A stretch of DNA of 64,000 bases, from positions 124,001-188,000 of the forward strand of contig NZ_SPHY01000002.1 of the NCBI RefSeq assembly GCF_004796535.1, written 5' to 3'. The stretch is from Sphingomonas flavalba. GTDB lineage: Bacteria > Pseudomonadota > Alphaproteobacteria > Sphingomonadales > Sphingomonadaceae. A program made the translations under genes and the position numbers. Below are positions 31,488 to 41,173 of the stretch, piece by piece (position 1 is the stretch's first letter; each line of letters begins with the position of its first letter). Under the pieces are notes generated by a model, which was not told where the DNA came from, made no database searches, and saw nothing but the letters and a program-made list of their open reading frames with translations.

Positions 31488-31613
31488 TTCGCGGTTTGCG
31501 GGAAATGTGGAAAATGCGGCATTAACCGTCCCATTTCAGCCGTCATTAGCCGTGCATAGGGCATGGGGGCCCATTCCGGAAGAATTGCCTTCCCAGGGGT
31601 GGGGCCTATTCGC

Positions 31614-33530
31614 ATGGCGTATGAACGGACAAATGCACGGACGAAGCGTCGGCTCGGCAGGCTGATCTTCGACACCAGTGGCAATACCCTCGCGATCATG
31701 GCGGCGGCGATCTTTCCGGTTATGGGGATCGTCGGGTCGGCCTTCGATATCAGCCGCATGTATATGGTCAAGAGCCGCCTGCAACAGGCGTGCGACGCTG
31801 GCGCGCTGGCCGCCCGCCGGGCAATGACCAAGACGACGCTGGATGGCGACGCAGAAACCCAGGCCCATAATTTCTTCAATTTCAACTATCCGACCGACAG
31901 CTTCGGCACGACCGGCATTGTGTTCACGCCGCAAGCGACGAGCGAGGGCCAGGTCACTGCGGTCGCCGCCGCCAACGTGCCGATGACGCTGATGCGAATG
32001 TTCGGTGCCCCGACCAAGACCATCCAGGTCAGCTGCGACGCCAAGCTGGAAGTGCCGAATGCCGACGTGATGTTCGTGCTCGACGTAACCGGATCGATGG
32101 ACGGCACGATGCCGGGCGACAGCCGATCGAAGCTGGCGGCGCTGCAATCGGCGGTGGTCGGGTTCTACGACATCCTGAACAACGCGGTCACGTCCAACGC
32201 GCGGCTGCGCTTCGGCATCGTCCCCTATTCCGCCGGGGTCAATGTCGGCGGGCTGCTGCCGGCGGAATATCTGGCGGATTCCTGGACCTATCAGTCGCGC
32301 CGGCGCATCCCGAACGGCACATACACGACCTCGATCTCGCCGGACGGCTGGCCCGCCCTTCCCATCCCGAGCGGGTCGTGGACGACCTACTCCACCACCT
32401 CCAACGTACGTGAGAATAACTGCAGCGCGCCGAGCCCGAACCCGTCGACGTCGGAAAGCAATAATTCGACCAACTGGGGCGCACCCAACGAGGATGCCGA
32501 CGGCGTCCGCGTATCGAACGGTACAGAAACGCGGACGGTGACGGTCACCGAATATCGCGACAACTGGACGCAGACCGGCACGGACAGTCGTGGCCGCAAG
32601 ATTGGCACCTGCGACCTTCAGCGTCGCAGCGCCACCGCCACCCAGCAGCGGTCCACGACCAAGACCGAAACGCCCAACTATACCTGGTCCTACGAGCCGG
32701 TGACTTTAGATACCAGCCGCTTCAAGCTGGGCGAGACGGTCCAGACTCGGACCGGCAATAGTTTCACGATGCGGAGCAGCACATGGAACGGCTGCATCGA
32801 GGAACGCCAGTGGGTGACGCAGGCGACCTTCTCCAGCCCGGTGGAATCGACCGCACCGGACGCGTTCGACCTGAACATCGACTTCGTGCCGAATTCGGAG
32901 GAAACGCGGTGGAAGCCGTCCTGGCCGGACATCATCTACACCCGTTCCGGCACGCCGCAGGTGACCAACAGCAACAACAGCCGGCCGTCGACGATCTGCC
33001 CGAAGGCAGCGATCAACCTGGACGTGATGACCCACGCGCAGATTTCAAATTACGTCAACGCGTCGGATTTCGTCGCAACCGGCAACACCTATCACGACCT
33101 CGGCATGATCTGGGGCGCGCGGCTGATCTCGCCGACCGGCATCTTCGGAAGCCGCAACGCGACGGCGCCGAACGGTCGACCGATCAACCGCCACATCGTG
33201 TTCATGACCGACGGCAAGATGGAGCCGAATTCCTCGCTCTACAACACCTATGGCTATGAGGCGCTCGACCAGCGCGTGTCCGGCGGCGACCTGAATTCCA
33301 GCCGGTTGGCCGATCGCCATACATCGCGCTTCCTGGCGGTATGCGCGGCGGCGCGGGCGCGCAACATCACGGTGTGGACGGTCGGCTTCGGCACGGCCAG
33401 CGCCGACAACGCGAAGCTGGCCCAGTGCGCCGACCCCGGCAAGGCGTTGACCGCGAAGAGCGACGAGGACCTCCAGATCACCTTCCGGCAGATCGCCACC
33501 AAGATCGCCGAGTTGAGGTTGTCGCGGTGA
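31614..33530 (+). CDS. TadG-like von Willebrand factor A protein
   Basis: 638 residues from the ATG at 31614; an in-frame ATG at 31563 is less likely. The N-terminus has a TadE/G-type hydrophobic helix (about 25-47: TLAIMAAAIFPVMGIVGSAFD) followed by SRMYMVKSRLQQACDAGALA. The vWA domain begins at DVMFVLDVTGSMDG (MIDAS DxTGS at 157-161) and is interrupted by a long Ser/Thr/Asn-rich insertion (about 220-440) before HIVFMTDG and ITVWTVGFG. It is probably anchored in the inner membrane with its bulk in the periplasm, linked to Flp/Tad pilus or surface assembly. It overlaps the next gene by four bases. Confidence 0.85.
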   Translation: MAYERTNARTKRRLGRLIFDTSGNTLAIMAAAIFPVMGIVGSAFDISRMYMVKSRLQQACDAGALAARRAMTKTTLDGDAETQAHNFFNFNYPTDSFGTTGIVFTPQATSEGQVTAVAAANVPMTLMRMFGAPTKTIQVSCDAKLEVPNADVMFVLDVTGSMDGTMPGDSRSKLAALQSAVVGFYDILNNAVTSNARLRFGIVPYSAGVNVGGLLPAEYLADSWTYQSRRRIPNGTYTTSISPDGWPALPIPSGSWTTYSTTSNVRENNCSAPSPNPSTSESNNSTNWGAPNEDADGVRVSNGTETRTVTVTEYRDNWTQTGTDSRGRKIGTCDLQRRSATATQQRSTTKTETPNYTWSYEPVTLDTSRFKLGETVQTRTGNSFTMRSSTWNGCIEERQWVTQATFSSPVESTAPDAFDLNIDFVPNSEETRWKPSWPDIIYTRSGTPQVTNSNNSRPSTICPKAAINLDVMTHAQISNYVNASDFVATGNTYHDLGMIWGARLISPTGIFGSRNATAPNGRPINRHIVFMTDGKMEPNSSLYNTYGYEALDQRVSGGDLNSSRLADRHTSRFLAVCAAARARNITVWTVGFGTASADNAKLAQCADPGKALTAKSDEDLQITFRQIATKIAELRLSR

Positions 33531-34123
33531 TCGCCCGGCTGCGCGCCCTGCTGCGTCGTGGCGGCGATGACCGCGGCGTGACGATCATCGAGTTCGCGGT
33601 GATCCTGCCGGTGATGCTGCTACTGCTGATGGGCATCGTCGAACTGACCTACCAGGCCTATGTTCGATCGACCCTGCAGGGGGCGCTGAACAAGGCGGGC
33701 CGCGATTCGACGCTGGAGAACGCGGCGGCAGACGCCGACCAGATCGACGGCAAGGTGATCGCGATGGTTCGACAGATCGCGCCGAGCGCGACCTTCCAGA
33801 CGACCCGGATGAGCTATGCGAGCTTCAGCGACGTCGGCAAGCCGGAGGCGTTCAACGACGCCAACGGCAACGGTGTGCGCGACAGCGACGAATGCTTCGA
33901 GGACGTCAACGGCAACGGCAGCTGGGACACCGACCGCGGCAAGCAGGGGCTGGGCGGCGCCGACGACATCGTCAGCTACACCACTACCGCGACCTATCCA
34001 ACGCTGTTTCCGTTCATGGTTGCCGCCGGCTTCCCGGAACTGCAGCAGGTGACCGCGACTACCGTGCTGCGCAACCAGCCGTTCGGCCAGCAGCAGGTTT
34101 CATCGAAAGTGATCTGTCCATGA
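33527..34123 (+). CDS. TadE-like pseudopilin with calcium-loop insertion
   Basis: 198 residues from a GTG overlapping the tadG-like stop. Residues 17-45 (GVTIIEFAVILPVMLLLLMG) form the TadE-type prepilin-like helix with the conserved Glu (E22). Unusually the C-terminal half carries two Asp/Asn-rich loops, about DANGNGVRDSDE (111-122) and DVNGNGSWDTDRG (126-138), which look like EF-hand or thrombospondin-type Ca-binding loops. The protein is likely a minor subunit at the inner membrane. It is translationally coupled with both neighbours. Confidence 0.82.
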   Translation: MIARLRALLRRGGDDRGVTIIEFAVILPVMLLLLMGIVELTYQAYVRSTLQGALNKAGRDSTLENAAADADQIDGKVIAMVRQIAPSATFQTTRMSYASFSDVGKPEAFNDANGNGVRDSDECFEDVNGNGSWDTDRGKQGLGGADDIVSYTTTATYPTLFPFMVAAGFPELQQVTATTVLRNQPFGQQQVSSKVICP

Positions 34124-34791
34124 TGGCTTCCCTCACCCGTCTGCGCCGGCGCGCCGCGGAGGTACGGCGCTGCGAATCCGGCGTAGCCCTGATCGAGTTC
34201 GCCTTCTCGATGCCGATCATACTCGGCATGGGAATGTACGGGCTGGAAGTGACCAACTACGCGATGACCCACATGCAGGTCAGCCAGATCGCGCTGGCGC
34301 TGGCGGACAATGCGTCGCGGATCGGCCAGGACAGCGCGCTGTCGCTGACCCAGTTTCGCGAATCCGACGTCAACGACACGTTCGAGGCGGCGAAGAAGCA
34401 GGCCGGCAGAATGGACATCACCACCCATGGCCGGATCATCTTGTCCAGCCTCGAGCGCAACGCCGACGGCGGCCAGTGGATTCACTGGCAACGCTGCGTC
34501 GGCCTGCGTCGGTACGATTCGAGCTACGGCGTCGAAGGGGACGGCGTGACCGGCACGTCGTTGTCTGGCATGGGGCCGGCATCGGAGCGGATCACCGCGC
34601 CGGACAAGAATGCGGTAATGTTCGTCGAGATCAACTACGACTATCAGCCGCTGATCAGCGACACGCTGATCGGCAAGCCGAAAATCCACTACACCGCCGC
34701 CTTCATCGTCCGCGACGAGCGCGACCTGACGATGATCTACAACCCGTCGCCGGCGGCACCGCGAGCAACCTGCAACAATTACACCACCTGA
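34120..34791 (+). CDS. TadE-like pseudopilin
   Basis: 223 residues from the first of two adjacent ATGs (ATGATG), overlapping the preceding stop. The TadE motif CESGVALIEFAFSMPIILGMG near residues 20-40 gives the prepilin-type helix with a conserved Glu. The remainder is periplasmic and beta-rich with a few cysteines (WQRCVGL, ATCNNY). Together with the two genes upstream it forms a TadG-TadE-TadE set. No prepilin peptidase, secretin or TadA ATPase gene is present in this window. Confidence 0.85.
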   Translation: MMASLTRLRRRAAEVRRCESGVALIEFAFSMPIILGMGMYGLEVTNYAMTHMQVSQIALALADNASRIGQDSALSLTQFRESDVNDTFEAAKKQAGRMDITTHGRIILSSLERNADGGQWIHWQRCVGLRRYDSSYGVEGDGVTGTSLSGMGPASERITAPDKNAVMFVEINYDYQPLISDTLIGKPKIHYTAAFIVRDERDLTMIYNPSPAAPRATCNNYTT

Positions 34792-34813
34792 TCCGGCGCT
34801 TCGGCCGGATCAG
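34788..34813. terminator. Bidirectional terminator between tadE and pdhB
   Basis: CTGATCCGGC (34788-34797) pairs perfectly with GCCGGATCAG (34804-34813) around a GCTTCG loop, starting in the tadE-like stop codon. A second small hairpin GCTATC-AAC-GATAGC (34815-34829) lies over the pdhB stop. Both fit the convergent gene ends. Confidence 0.65.
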
Positions 34814-34818
34814 CGCTA

Positions 34819-36189
34819 TCAACGATAGCAGACGGCCTTCGCCGCGGCGACGACGCGCGCCGGGTTGACCAGCGTCAGCTTCTCCAGATTGGCGGCGTAG
34901 GGCATCGGCACGTCCTCGTTGGTGACGCGCAGCACCGGGGCGTCGAGGTCGTCGAAACCCTCGGTCATCGCGATCGCGATAATTTCGGACGCAATCGAGC
35001 AGACCGGCCAGCCTTCCTCGACGACGACCATGCGGTTGGTTCGCGCCAACGAGCCGAGCACCGCCGCCTTGTCGAGCGGGCGCAGCGTGCGCAGGTCGAC
35101 GACTTCCGCCTCGATCCCTTCCGCCGCGAGCGTTTCCGCTGCCTCCAGCGCCATGCCGACGCCGATCGAGTAGCTGACCAGTGTCACGTCGCGGCCGGAG
35201 CGGACGATCCGCGCCTTGCCGATCGGCTCGACATGGTCGTCCAGCTTGGGCACGTCGAAGCTGCGCCCGTAGAGCAGCTCGTTCTCCAGGAACACCACCG
35301 GGTCGGTGCTACGGATCGCCGCCTTCAGCAGGCCCTTGGCGTCCGCCGCGTCATAGGGCGCGATGACGATCAGGCCGGGAACGCTGGCATACCAGGGCGC
35401 GTAATTCTGGCTGTGCTGAGCAGCGACGCGGGCGGCGGCGCCGTTGGGGCCGCGGAACACGATCGGGCAGCGCATCTGGCCGCCGGACATGTAATTGGTC
35501 TTGGCCGCCGAGTTGACGATGTGGTCGATCGCCTGCATCGCGAAGTTGAAGGTCATGAACTCGATGATCGGGCGCAGGCCGCCCATCGCCGCGCCGGTGC
35601 CGACGCCGGCGAAGCCGTATTCGGTGATCGGCGTGTCGATCACCCGCTGCGGGCCGAATTCGTCGAGCAGGCCCTGGGTGACCTTGTAGGCGCCCTGATA
35701 CTCGGCGACTTCCTCGCCCATCACGAACACGCGGTCGTCGGCGCGCATTTCCTCCGCCATCGCGTCGCGCAGGGCCTCGCGCACCGTCAGCCGGACCATT
35801 TCTGTCCCTTCCGGGATCGGTTGCGCTGCCGGCGCCGATGTCGGCGCGGGCCGGGCCGGCGGCGTGGCGGGTTCCGCCTTCGACGTTTCCACCGCGGGCT
35901 GCTCCGCCGGGGCTGGGGCCGGCGAGGCGGCGTCGCCCGCCGCGTCGCCTTCGCCGGCGATCGTCGCGATCACGGTTCCGACCTTCACGTTGTCGGTACC
36001 GGCGGGAACCAGGATCTTGGCGATCGTGCCTTCGTCGACCGCCTCGAATTCCATCGTTGCCTTGTCGGTCTCGATCTCGGCGAGGATGTCGCCGGACTGG
36101 ACGGCATCGCCCTCCTTGACCAACCATTTGGCGAGGGTGCCCTCCTCCATCGTCGGCGAAAGGGCAGGCATCTTGAGCTCGATCGGCAT
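34819..36189 (-). CDS. pdhB: Pyruvate dehydrogenase E1 component, beta subunit with lipoyl domain
   Basis: 456 residues. Residues 1-80 are a full biotinyl/lipoyl domain with the lipoylation lysine K43 in [10 protein letters not shown]. An Ala/Pro-rich hinge (about 80-128) leads to the E1-beta domain (about 130-456), with [17 protein letters not shown] and [12 protein letters not shown]. With PdhA it decarboxylates pyruvate using thiamine diphosphate. The lipoyl fusion on E1-beta is known from alphaproteobacteria such as Zymomonas and rhizobia. It overlaps pdhA by one base. The lipoyl synthase gene lipA is about 20 kb away in this window. Confidence 0.96.
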   Translation of the reverse strand: MPIELKMPALSPTMEEGTLAKWLVKEGDAVQSGDILAEIETDKATMEFEAVDEGTIAKILVPAGTDNVKVGTVIATIAGEGDAAGDAASPAPAPAEQPAVETSKAEPATPPARPAPTSAPAAQPIPEGTEMVRLTVREALRDAMAEEMRADDRVFVMGEEVAEYQGAYKVTQGLLDEFGPQRVIDTPITEYGFAGVGTGAAMGGLRPIIEFMTFNFAMQAIDHIVNSAAKTNYMSGGQMRCPIVFRGPNGAAARVAAQHSQNYAPWYASVPGLIVIAPYDAADAKGLLKAAIRSTDPVVFLENELLYGRSFDVPKLDDHVEPIGKARIVRSGRDVTLVSYSIGVGMALEAAETLAAEGIEAEVVDLRTLRPLDKAAVLGSLARTNRMVVVEEGWPVCSIASEIIAIAMTEGFDDLDAPVLRVTNEDVPMPYAANLEKLTLVNPARVVAAAKAVCYR

Positions 36190-37247
36190 CAGTAGGTATC
36201 CACCAAAACGTCGGTGTAGAGTTCGCTCTCGGGCGGCTCGGGCGTGGATTCGGCGAAATCGGCGGCCTCGGCGACGATCGCGCGGATCTCCTTGTCGATT
36301 TCCTTCAGCGCCTCTTCCTTCACGCCCATGCCTTCAAGCTCGCGCTTGGCATGTTCGATCGGGTCGGACTTGTCGCGCACCGCCTGCACTTCCTCGCGCG
36401 AGCGGTATTTGGCCGGATCCGACATCGAATGGCCGCGATAGCGGTATGTCTTCAGTTCCAGCAGCACCGGGCCCTTGCCGGCCTTCACCCATTCGCGTGC
36501 GGTTTCCGCCGCGCCACGCACCGCCAGCACGTCCATCCCGTCGACCTGCAGGCCGGGGATGCGGAAGCTTTCCCCGCGCCGGTAGAGCTGATCCTCCGCC
36601 GACGAACGATTGACGCTGGTGCCCATCGCATACTGGTTGTTCTCGATCACGAAAATGATCGGCAGCTTCCACAGCTCGGCCATGTTGAAGCTTTCGTAGA
36701 CCTGCCCCTGATTGGCGGCGCCGTCGCCGAAATAGGCCAGGCAAAGGCCACCGTCGCCATTGTATTTGTGGGTGAAGGCCAGGCCGGTGCCGAGCGGCAC
36801 CTGCGCGCCGACGATGCCGTGGCCACCGTAGAATTTATGCTCGGTCGAGAACATGTGCATCGACCCGCCCTTGCCGTGGCTGATCCCCGCCTGCCGGCCG
36901 GTCAGTTCCGCCATGATGATCTTCGGGTCGATGCCGTAGGCGAGCATATGGCCATGATCGCGATAGCCGGTGATGACCGAATCCTTGCCGGGCTCCAGCG
37001 CCGACTGCAGGCCGACGGCCACCGCTTCCTGCCCGATATAGAGGTGACAGAAACCGCCGATCAGGCCGAGGCCGTACAGCTGCCCCGCTCGCTCCTCGAA
37101 CCGCCGGATCAGCAGCATCTGGCGATAGAATTCCAGAAGCTGCTCCTTGCTGGCCTTGAACCGTTGCGGCTCGGGCGGCCGCTCGCGGTTGGGGGTGGCC
37201 GGCGCGGCGGCTCCCTTGGCGGCCTTGGCGGTCGGTGCTCTTGCCAA
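36189..37247 (-). CDS. pdhA: Pyruvate dehydrogenase E1 component, alpha subunit
   Basis: 352 residues from a TTG start at 37247, supported by GGAGAG eight bases upstream and the absence of any closer in-frame ATG. The thiamine diphosphate motif runs from [12 protein letters not shown] to IENNQYAMG, and the phosphorylation-loop-like [11 protein letters not shown] is present. The N-terminal 30 residues are Lys/Ala/Pro rich, as is usual in this group. It forms the alpha2-beta2 E1 with PdhB encoded directly downstream. E2 and E3 genes are not in the window. Confidence 0.96.
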   Translation of the reverse strand: MARAPTAKAAKGAAAPATPNRERPPEPQRFKASKEQLLEFYRQMLLIRRFEERAGQLYGLGLIGGFCHLYIGQEAVAVGLQSALEPGKDSVITGYRDHGHMLAYGIDPKIIMAELTGRQAGISHGKGGSMHMFSTEHKFYGGHGIVGAQVPLGTGLAFTHKYNGDGGLCLAYFGDGAANQGQVYESFNMAELWKLPIIFVIENNQYAMGTSVNRSSAEDQLYRRGESFRIPGLQVDGMDVLAVRGAAETAREWVKAGKGPVLLELKTYRYRGHSMSDPAKYRSREEVQAVRDKSDPIEHAKRELEGMGVKEEALKEIDKEIRAIVAEAADFAESTPEPPESELYTDVLVDTY

Positions 37248-37290
37248 GCTCGGCTCTCCATTCAGAAATGCGGATTGGAACGTCCCCCTG

Positions 37291-37320
37291 CCTATAGGCG
37301 CTCGCCGTTCCTTGAAGCAA
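37291..37320 (-). promoter_or_regulatory. Possible sigma-70 promoter of pdhAB
   Basis: On the minus strand TTGCTT (complement of 37315-37320) and TATAGG (complement of 37291-37296) are separated by 18 bases and lie about 45-75 bp upstream of the pdhA start. The -35 matches only partly. It would give pdhAB a promoter separate from eno-ftsB. Confidence 0.35.
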
Positions 37321-37349
37321 CATGCTGGGCGTGGGAGCGGGCCCGGCGG

Positions 37350-37676
37350 TCAGTCGAGCGGAACGATGATCTCGTCGGGGTGGGCGACGCCAAGTTCCTT
37401 GCGGACCAACTCGTCGACCATGTCGGGGTTGGCCTTCCTGGGGTCGAGCAGTGCAACCTTCTTGGCCAGCGCGTCGTGGCGCGCCTTGGTCTGGGAGAGC
37501 ACCGCCTGCCGCTCGGTCAACGCGCGGCTGTAATCCCCGTAGGCCAGCACCCCGTTGGGGCCGACCAGCGCATAGCCACCGAAAAACGCGATCACCAGCG
37601 TACCGACCGCCGGGCCGGCGGCCGATCGCAGCAGGGAACGGATTTTCGATTTCTGCGCCACGCCCCGTTGAATCAC
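37350..37676 (-). CDS. ftsB: Cell-division protein FtsB/DivIC family
   Basis: 108 residues from a GTG; a second in-frame GTG six codons in is an alternative. One transmembrane helix (about 20-42) is followed by a coiled coil (YGDYSRALTERQAVLSQTKARHDALAKKVALL) and a short C-terminal part. This is the standard FtsB layout, a bitopic protein bridging FtsL and FtsQ in the divisome. It follows eno by 15 bp, the usual eno-ftsB order in proteobacteria. Confidence 0.88.
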   Translation of the reverse strand: MIQRGVAQKSKIRSLLRSAAGPAVGTLVIAFFGGYALVGPNGVLAYGDYSRALTERQAVLSQTKARHDALAKKVALLDPRKANPDMVDELVRKELGVAHPDEIIVPLD

Positions 37677-37691
37677 AGCGGAGTCGCCGAA

Positions 37692-39017
<1,326 letters not shown>

Positions 39018-39108
39018 CTATCGAGGGGAGGCGCGCGAGGCAATGGAACCCGCGCGCCGCGGTGATTGTTCATGACGCGTAACAGCACGTGTCTGAGGAA
39101 GGACTGGC

Positions 39109-39633
39109 ATGACCGACGAAACCAGCAAGCAGGATGCTGCCCGACCGGCCCCGCCGGTCAAGAAGGCGGCGACGCGCAAGGCGCCGACGGCCAAGCCGGC
39201 CGCCAAGCGGGCGGCGGGCGCGGCAACCAGGGCCGCCGCCAAGCCCCGCAAGGCCGCCGCCAAGGCGACGGGCAAGGTGCGGGCCGAGGCCGCACGGCTG
39301 ACCGGCGAGGCCGGCAGCAAGGCGCGCAGCTATGCTAATCAGGGCAAGGACAGGGCGACCGACGCGCTCGACAATGTCGCGCGGATGATGACCGACGCCG
39401 CGGCCCAGGTCGATGACCGGATGGGCGAGCAGTACGGCCGCTACGCCCGCACCGCCGCCGACGCCATCGCCGGACTGGCCGGCAACCTGCGCAAGAAGGA
39501 TGTCGACGAGCTGATGGATGAGGCGCGCGACATGGTGCGCAACAGCCCGGCCGTCGCGATCGGCGCCGCCGCCGCGATCGGCTTCGTGCTTGCCCGGCTG
39601 ATCAAGGCCGGTGGCCCGGACCAGTCGGCCTGA
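39109..39633 (+). CDS. YqjD/ElaB-like (DUF883) protein with a lysine/alanine-rich histone-like N-terminus
   Basis: 174 residues. Residues about 15-65 are a Lys/Ala/Pro-rich tail of AxKPAAKRAA type, like bacterial histone-H1-like proteins. Residues 66-145 form an amphipathic helical region, and a glycine-rich C-terminal helix (SPAVAIGAAAAIGFVLARLI) anchors it in the inner membrane. E. coli YqjD and ElaB are stationary-phase ribosome-binding membrane proteins; binding of nucleic acid by the basic tail is inferred. First of a four-gene membrane-protein cluster. Confidence 0.8.
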   Translation: MTDETSKQDAARPAPPVKKAATRKAPTAKPAAKRAAGAATRAAAKPRKAAAKATGKVRAEAARLTGEAGSKARSYANQGKDRATDALDNVARMMTDAAAQVDDRMGEQYGRYARTAADAIAGLAGNLRKKDVDELMDEARDMVRNSPAVAIGAAAAIGFVLARLIKAGGPDQSA

Positions 39634-39650
39634 ACGATACGGAGCCGGGG

Positions 39651-40004
39651 GTGAGCGAAAACGAGCCGGATACCGAAAGGCCGCCGATCGGCGAACTCTT
39701 TGCCGGGTTGATCGAGGATACGGAGCGTTACGTCCGCGCCGAGCTGACGCTGCAGCGCGCGAAGCTGGTCGACCGGCTGCTGATGTCGCGCGCCGCGCTG
39801 GCGATGGCCGTCGGCGCGATCATTCTCGTCCAGGCGGCGATCAGCGCGCTGCTCGTCGGCATTGTGCTGGCGCTTGCGCCACGGCTCGGCGCGTTTGGCG
39901 CGGCAGTGCTCGTTACGCTGATCGCGCTGGCGATCGCCGCCGCGCTGCTCGCCGCCGCCTTCCGCTGGTTCGATCGAGCGACGCAGATCGCGGAGGAACC
40001 ATGA
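39651..40004 (+). CDS. YqjE-like phage-holin-family membrane protein
   Basis: 117 residues from a GTG preceded by GGAGCCGGGG. An N-terminal amphipathic helix (IGELFAGLIEDTERYVRAELTLQRAKL) is followed by two hydrophobic helices (about 50-72 and 80-103). This is the putative holin-superfamily YqjE / PF07332-like layout, which usually lies next to yqjD, as here. Despite the family name it is a bacterial envelope protein, not a phage gene. It overlaps the following gene by four bases. Confidence 0.8.
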   Translation: MSENEPDTERPPIGELFAGLIEDTERYVRAELTLQRAKLVDRLLMSRAALAMAVGAIILVQAAISALLVGIVLALAPRLGAFGAAVLVTLIALAIAAALLAAAFRWFDRATQIAEEP

Positions 40005-40459
40005 TCGACCGCAAGCAGGTGCTGGATCGGGCAGAACGCCGCGCCCACGCGGCGCGTGAAAGGCTGACCGGCCGACTGGTCGACATCCAGCAGCGCCTCG
40101 ACCCTCAGACGTTGATGATCGAGGCCGGGCGCGAACTGCGCCAGCGCGCCGGCGAATGGATCAGCGACAGCGTCGACGCCGCCCGGCGCAACCCGGCCGC
40201 CACGCTCGCCACTGGCGCGACCACCATCGCCTGGCTACTGCGCAAGCCGATCGCGCGGTGGATCATCGGGTTTTTCACCGAGGACAGGACCGTCCCGTCG
40301 GCAGAGGCGTTGACCGCGCAGGCGATCCGCGCCGCGGCGATCCGCGCCCCTGCCCCGCCATCATCGAGGAGCGAACAGCATGACGACCAACCCCAGCGAC
40401 AGCGAAAGCCCGCGCGCCGCCGCCCAGCGTCTGAAGGACAAGGCGGCAACAGTGCGTGA
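40001..40459 (+). CDS. Small membrane-associated protein of the YqjD/YqjE cluster
   Basis: 152 residues from the ATG overlapping the yqjE-like stop. Charged helices (RKQVLDRAERRAHAARERL, LDPQTLMIEAGRELRQRAGEW) precede a hydrophobic stretch (NPAATLATGATTIAWLLRKPI) resembling DUF3618/YqjK-type proteins. The last 27 codons (Arg/Gln/Ser rich) overlap the start of the next gene in another frame by 80 bp. That overlap is unusual and suggests either a longer tail than needed or recoding. Confidence 0.65.
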   Translation: MIDRKQVLDRAERRAHAARERLTGRLVDIQQRLDPQTLMIEAGRELRQRAGEWISDSVDAARRNPAATLATGATTIAWLLRKPIARWIIGFFTEDRTVPSAEALTAQAIRAAAIRAPAPPSSRSEQHDDQPQRQRKPARRRPASEGQGGNSA

Positions 40460-40865
40460 CACCGCCGAAGGCGCGGTCGAGGAAGCGCGCCACAAGGTAG
40501 CGGCCGCCTATTCAACCACGCGTGACAAGGCCGCTCGTGCCGGCACCCGCGCAGCCGACGGCATAGAGAAGAGCCCCCTGTCGATGCTGGTCGGCGGGCT
40601 GGCGATCGGCGCGGCGATCGGCGCGCTGCTGCCCCGCACCCGCAAGGAGGCGGACACGCTCGGCGGCGTCGGCCGGCGCATCCGCGATGCTGCCGGGGAG
40701 GCAGCCAAGGCCGCGAAGCGCGCGGGTACCGAAACGCTCGACTCGCTTGGCGTCAACAGCGAGGCGGCGCGCGAACAGGCGCGCAAGCTGCTCGACAACG
40801 CGGTCAGCGCCGCAACCAACGCCGGCGAAGCGGCGGTCAAGACCGTGCGCCGCAAGCAGGATTGA
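40380..40865 (+). CDS. Second YqjD/ElaB-like (DUF883-type) protein
   Basis: 161 residues from an ATG with a good GAGGAGCG six bases upstream. A long charged helix (about 10-55) is followed by a glycine-zipper membrane segment (SPLSMLVGGLAIGAAIGALLP), then a second amphipathic Ala/Lys-rich helix to the C-terminus. The Gly-rich anchor is like that of the first gene in this cluster, suggesting the cluster holds two related anchors around a YqjE-like protein. A ribosome- or membrane-organising role is inferred from the E. coli relatives. Confidence 0.75.
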   Translation: MTTNPSDSESPRAAAQRLKDKAATVRDTAEGAVEEARHKVAAAYSTTRDKAARAGTRAADGIEKSPLSMLVGGLAIGAAIGALLPRTRKEADTLGGVGRRIRDAAGEAAKAAKRAGTETLDSLGVNSEAAREQARKLLDNAVSAATNAGEAAVKTVRRKQD

Positions 40866-40896
40866 CGCTGCGGCGCGGCTCGGCTGAAAGGGCGCC

Positions 40897-41139
40897 ATGA
40901 GCAAGCTTCATCTCGTGTTCGGCGGCCGTGTCCGCGACCCGCAAACCCTGGAATTCAAGGATCTCGACACGATCGACATCGTCGGCCTGTTCCCCGACTA
41001 CACGTCGGCGGAAGAAGCCTGGCGCGCCGCCGCGCAACGCACGGTGGACGATGCGGAGATGAAATATGTCGTCGTCCACCTCCACCGCCTGCTGGAACCG
41101 GAAATCCCGCTCGCAACCGATGGCAAGAAAGGCGGATGA
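40897..41139 (+). CDS. DUF4170 family protein
   Basis: 80 residues. It matches the small alphaproteobacterial DUF4170 family: KLHLVFGGRVRDP, then F-DLDTIDIVGLFPDY-SAEEAWRAAAQRTVDDA and YVVVHLHRLLEPE. The protein is soluble and of unknown function. It is the last gene of the plus-strand run and converges on proS. Confidence 0.85.
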   Translation: MSKLHLVFGGRVRDPQTLEFKDLDTIDIVGLFPDYTSAEEAWRAAAQRTVDDAEMKYVVVHLHRLLEPEIPLATDGKKGG

Positions 41140-41173
41140 TCCGCTGATCGTTCAGTAGACCGCGCGCCGCCCC

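Noticed and set aside
39651-40004. Prophage remnant suggested by the holin-like gene
   Set aside because: The family is the housekeeping YqjE group beside yqjD-like genes; no other phage gene is nearby.
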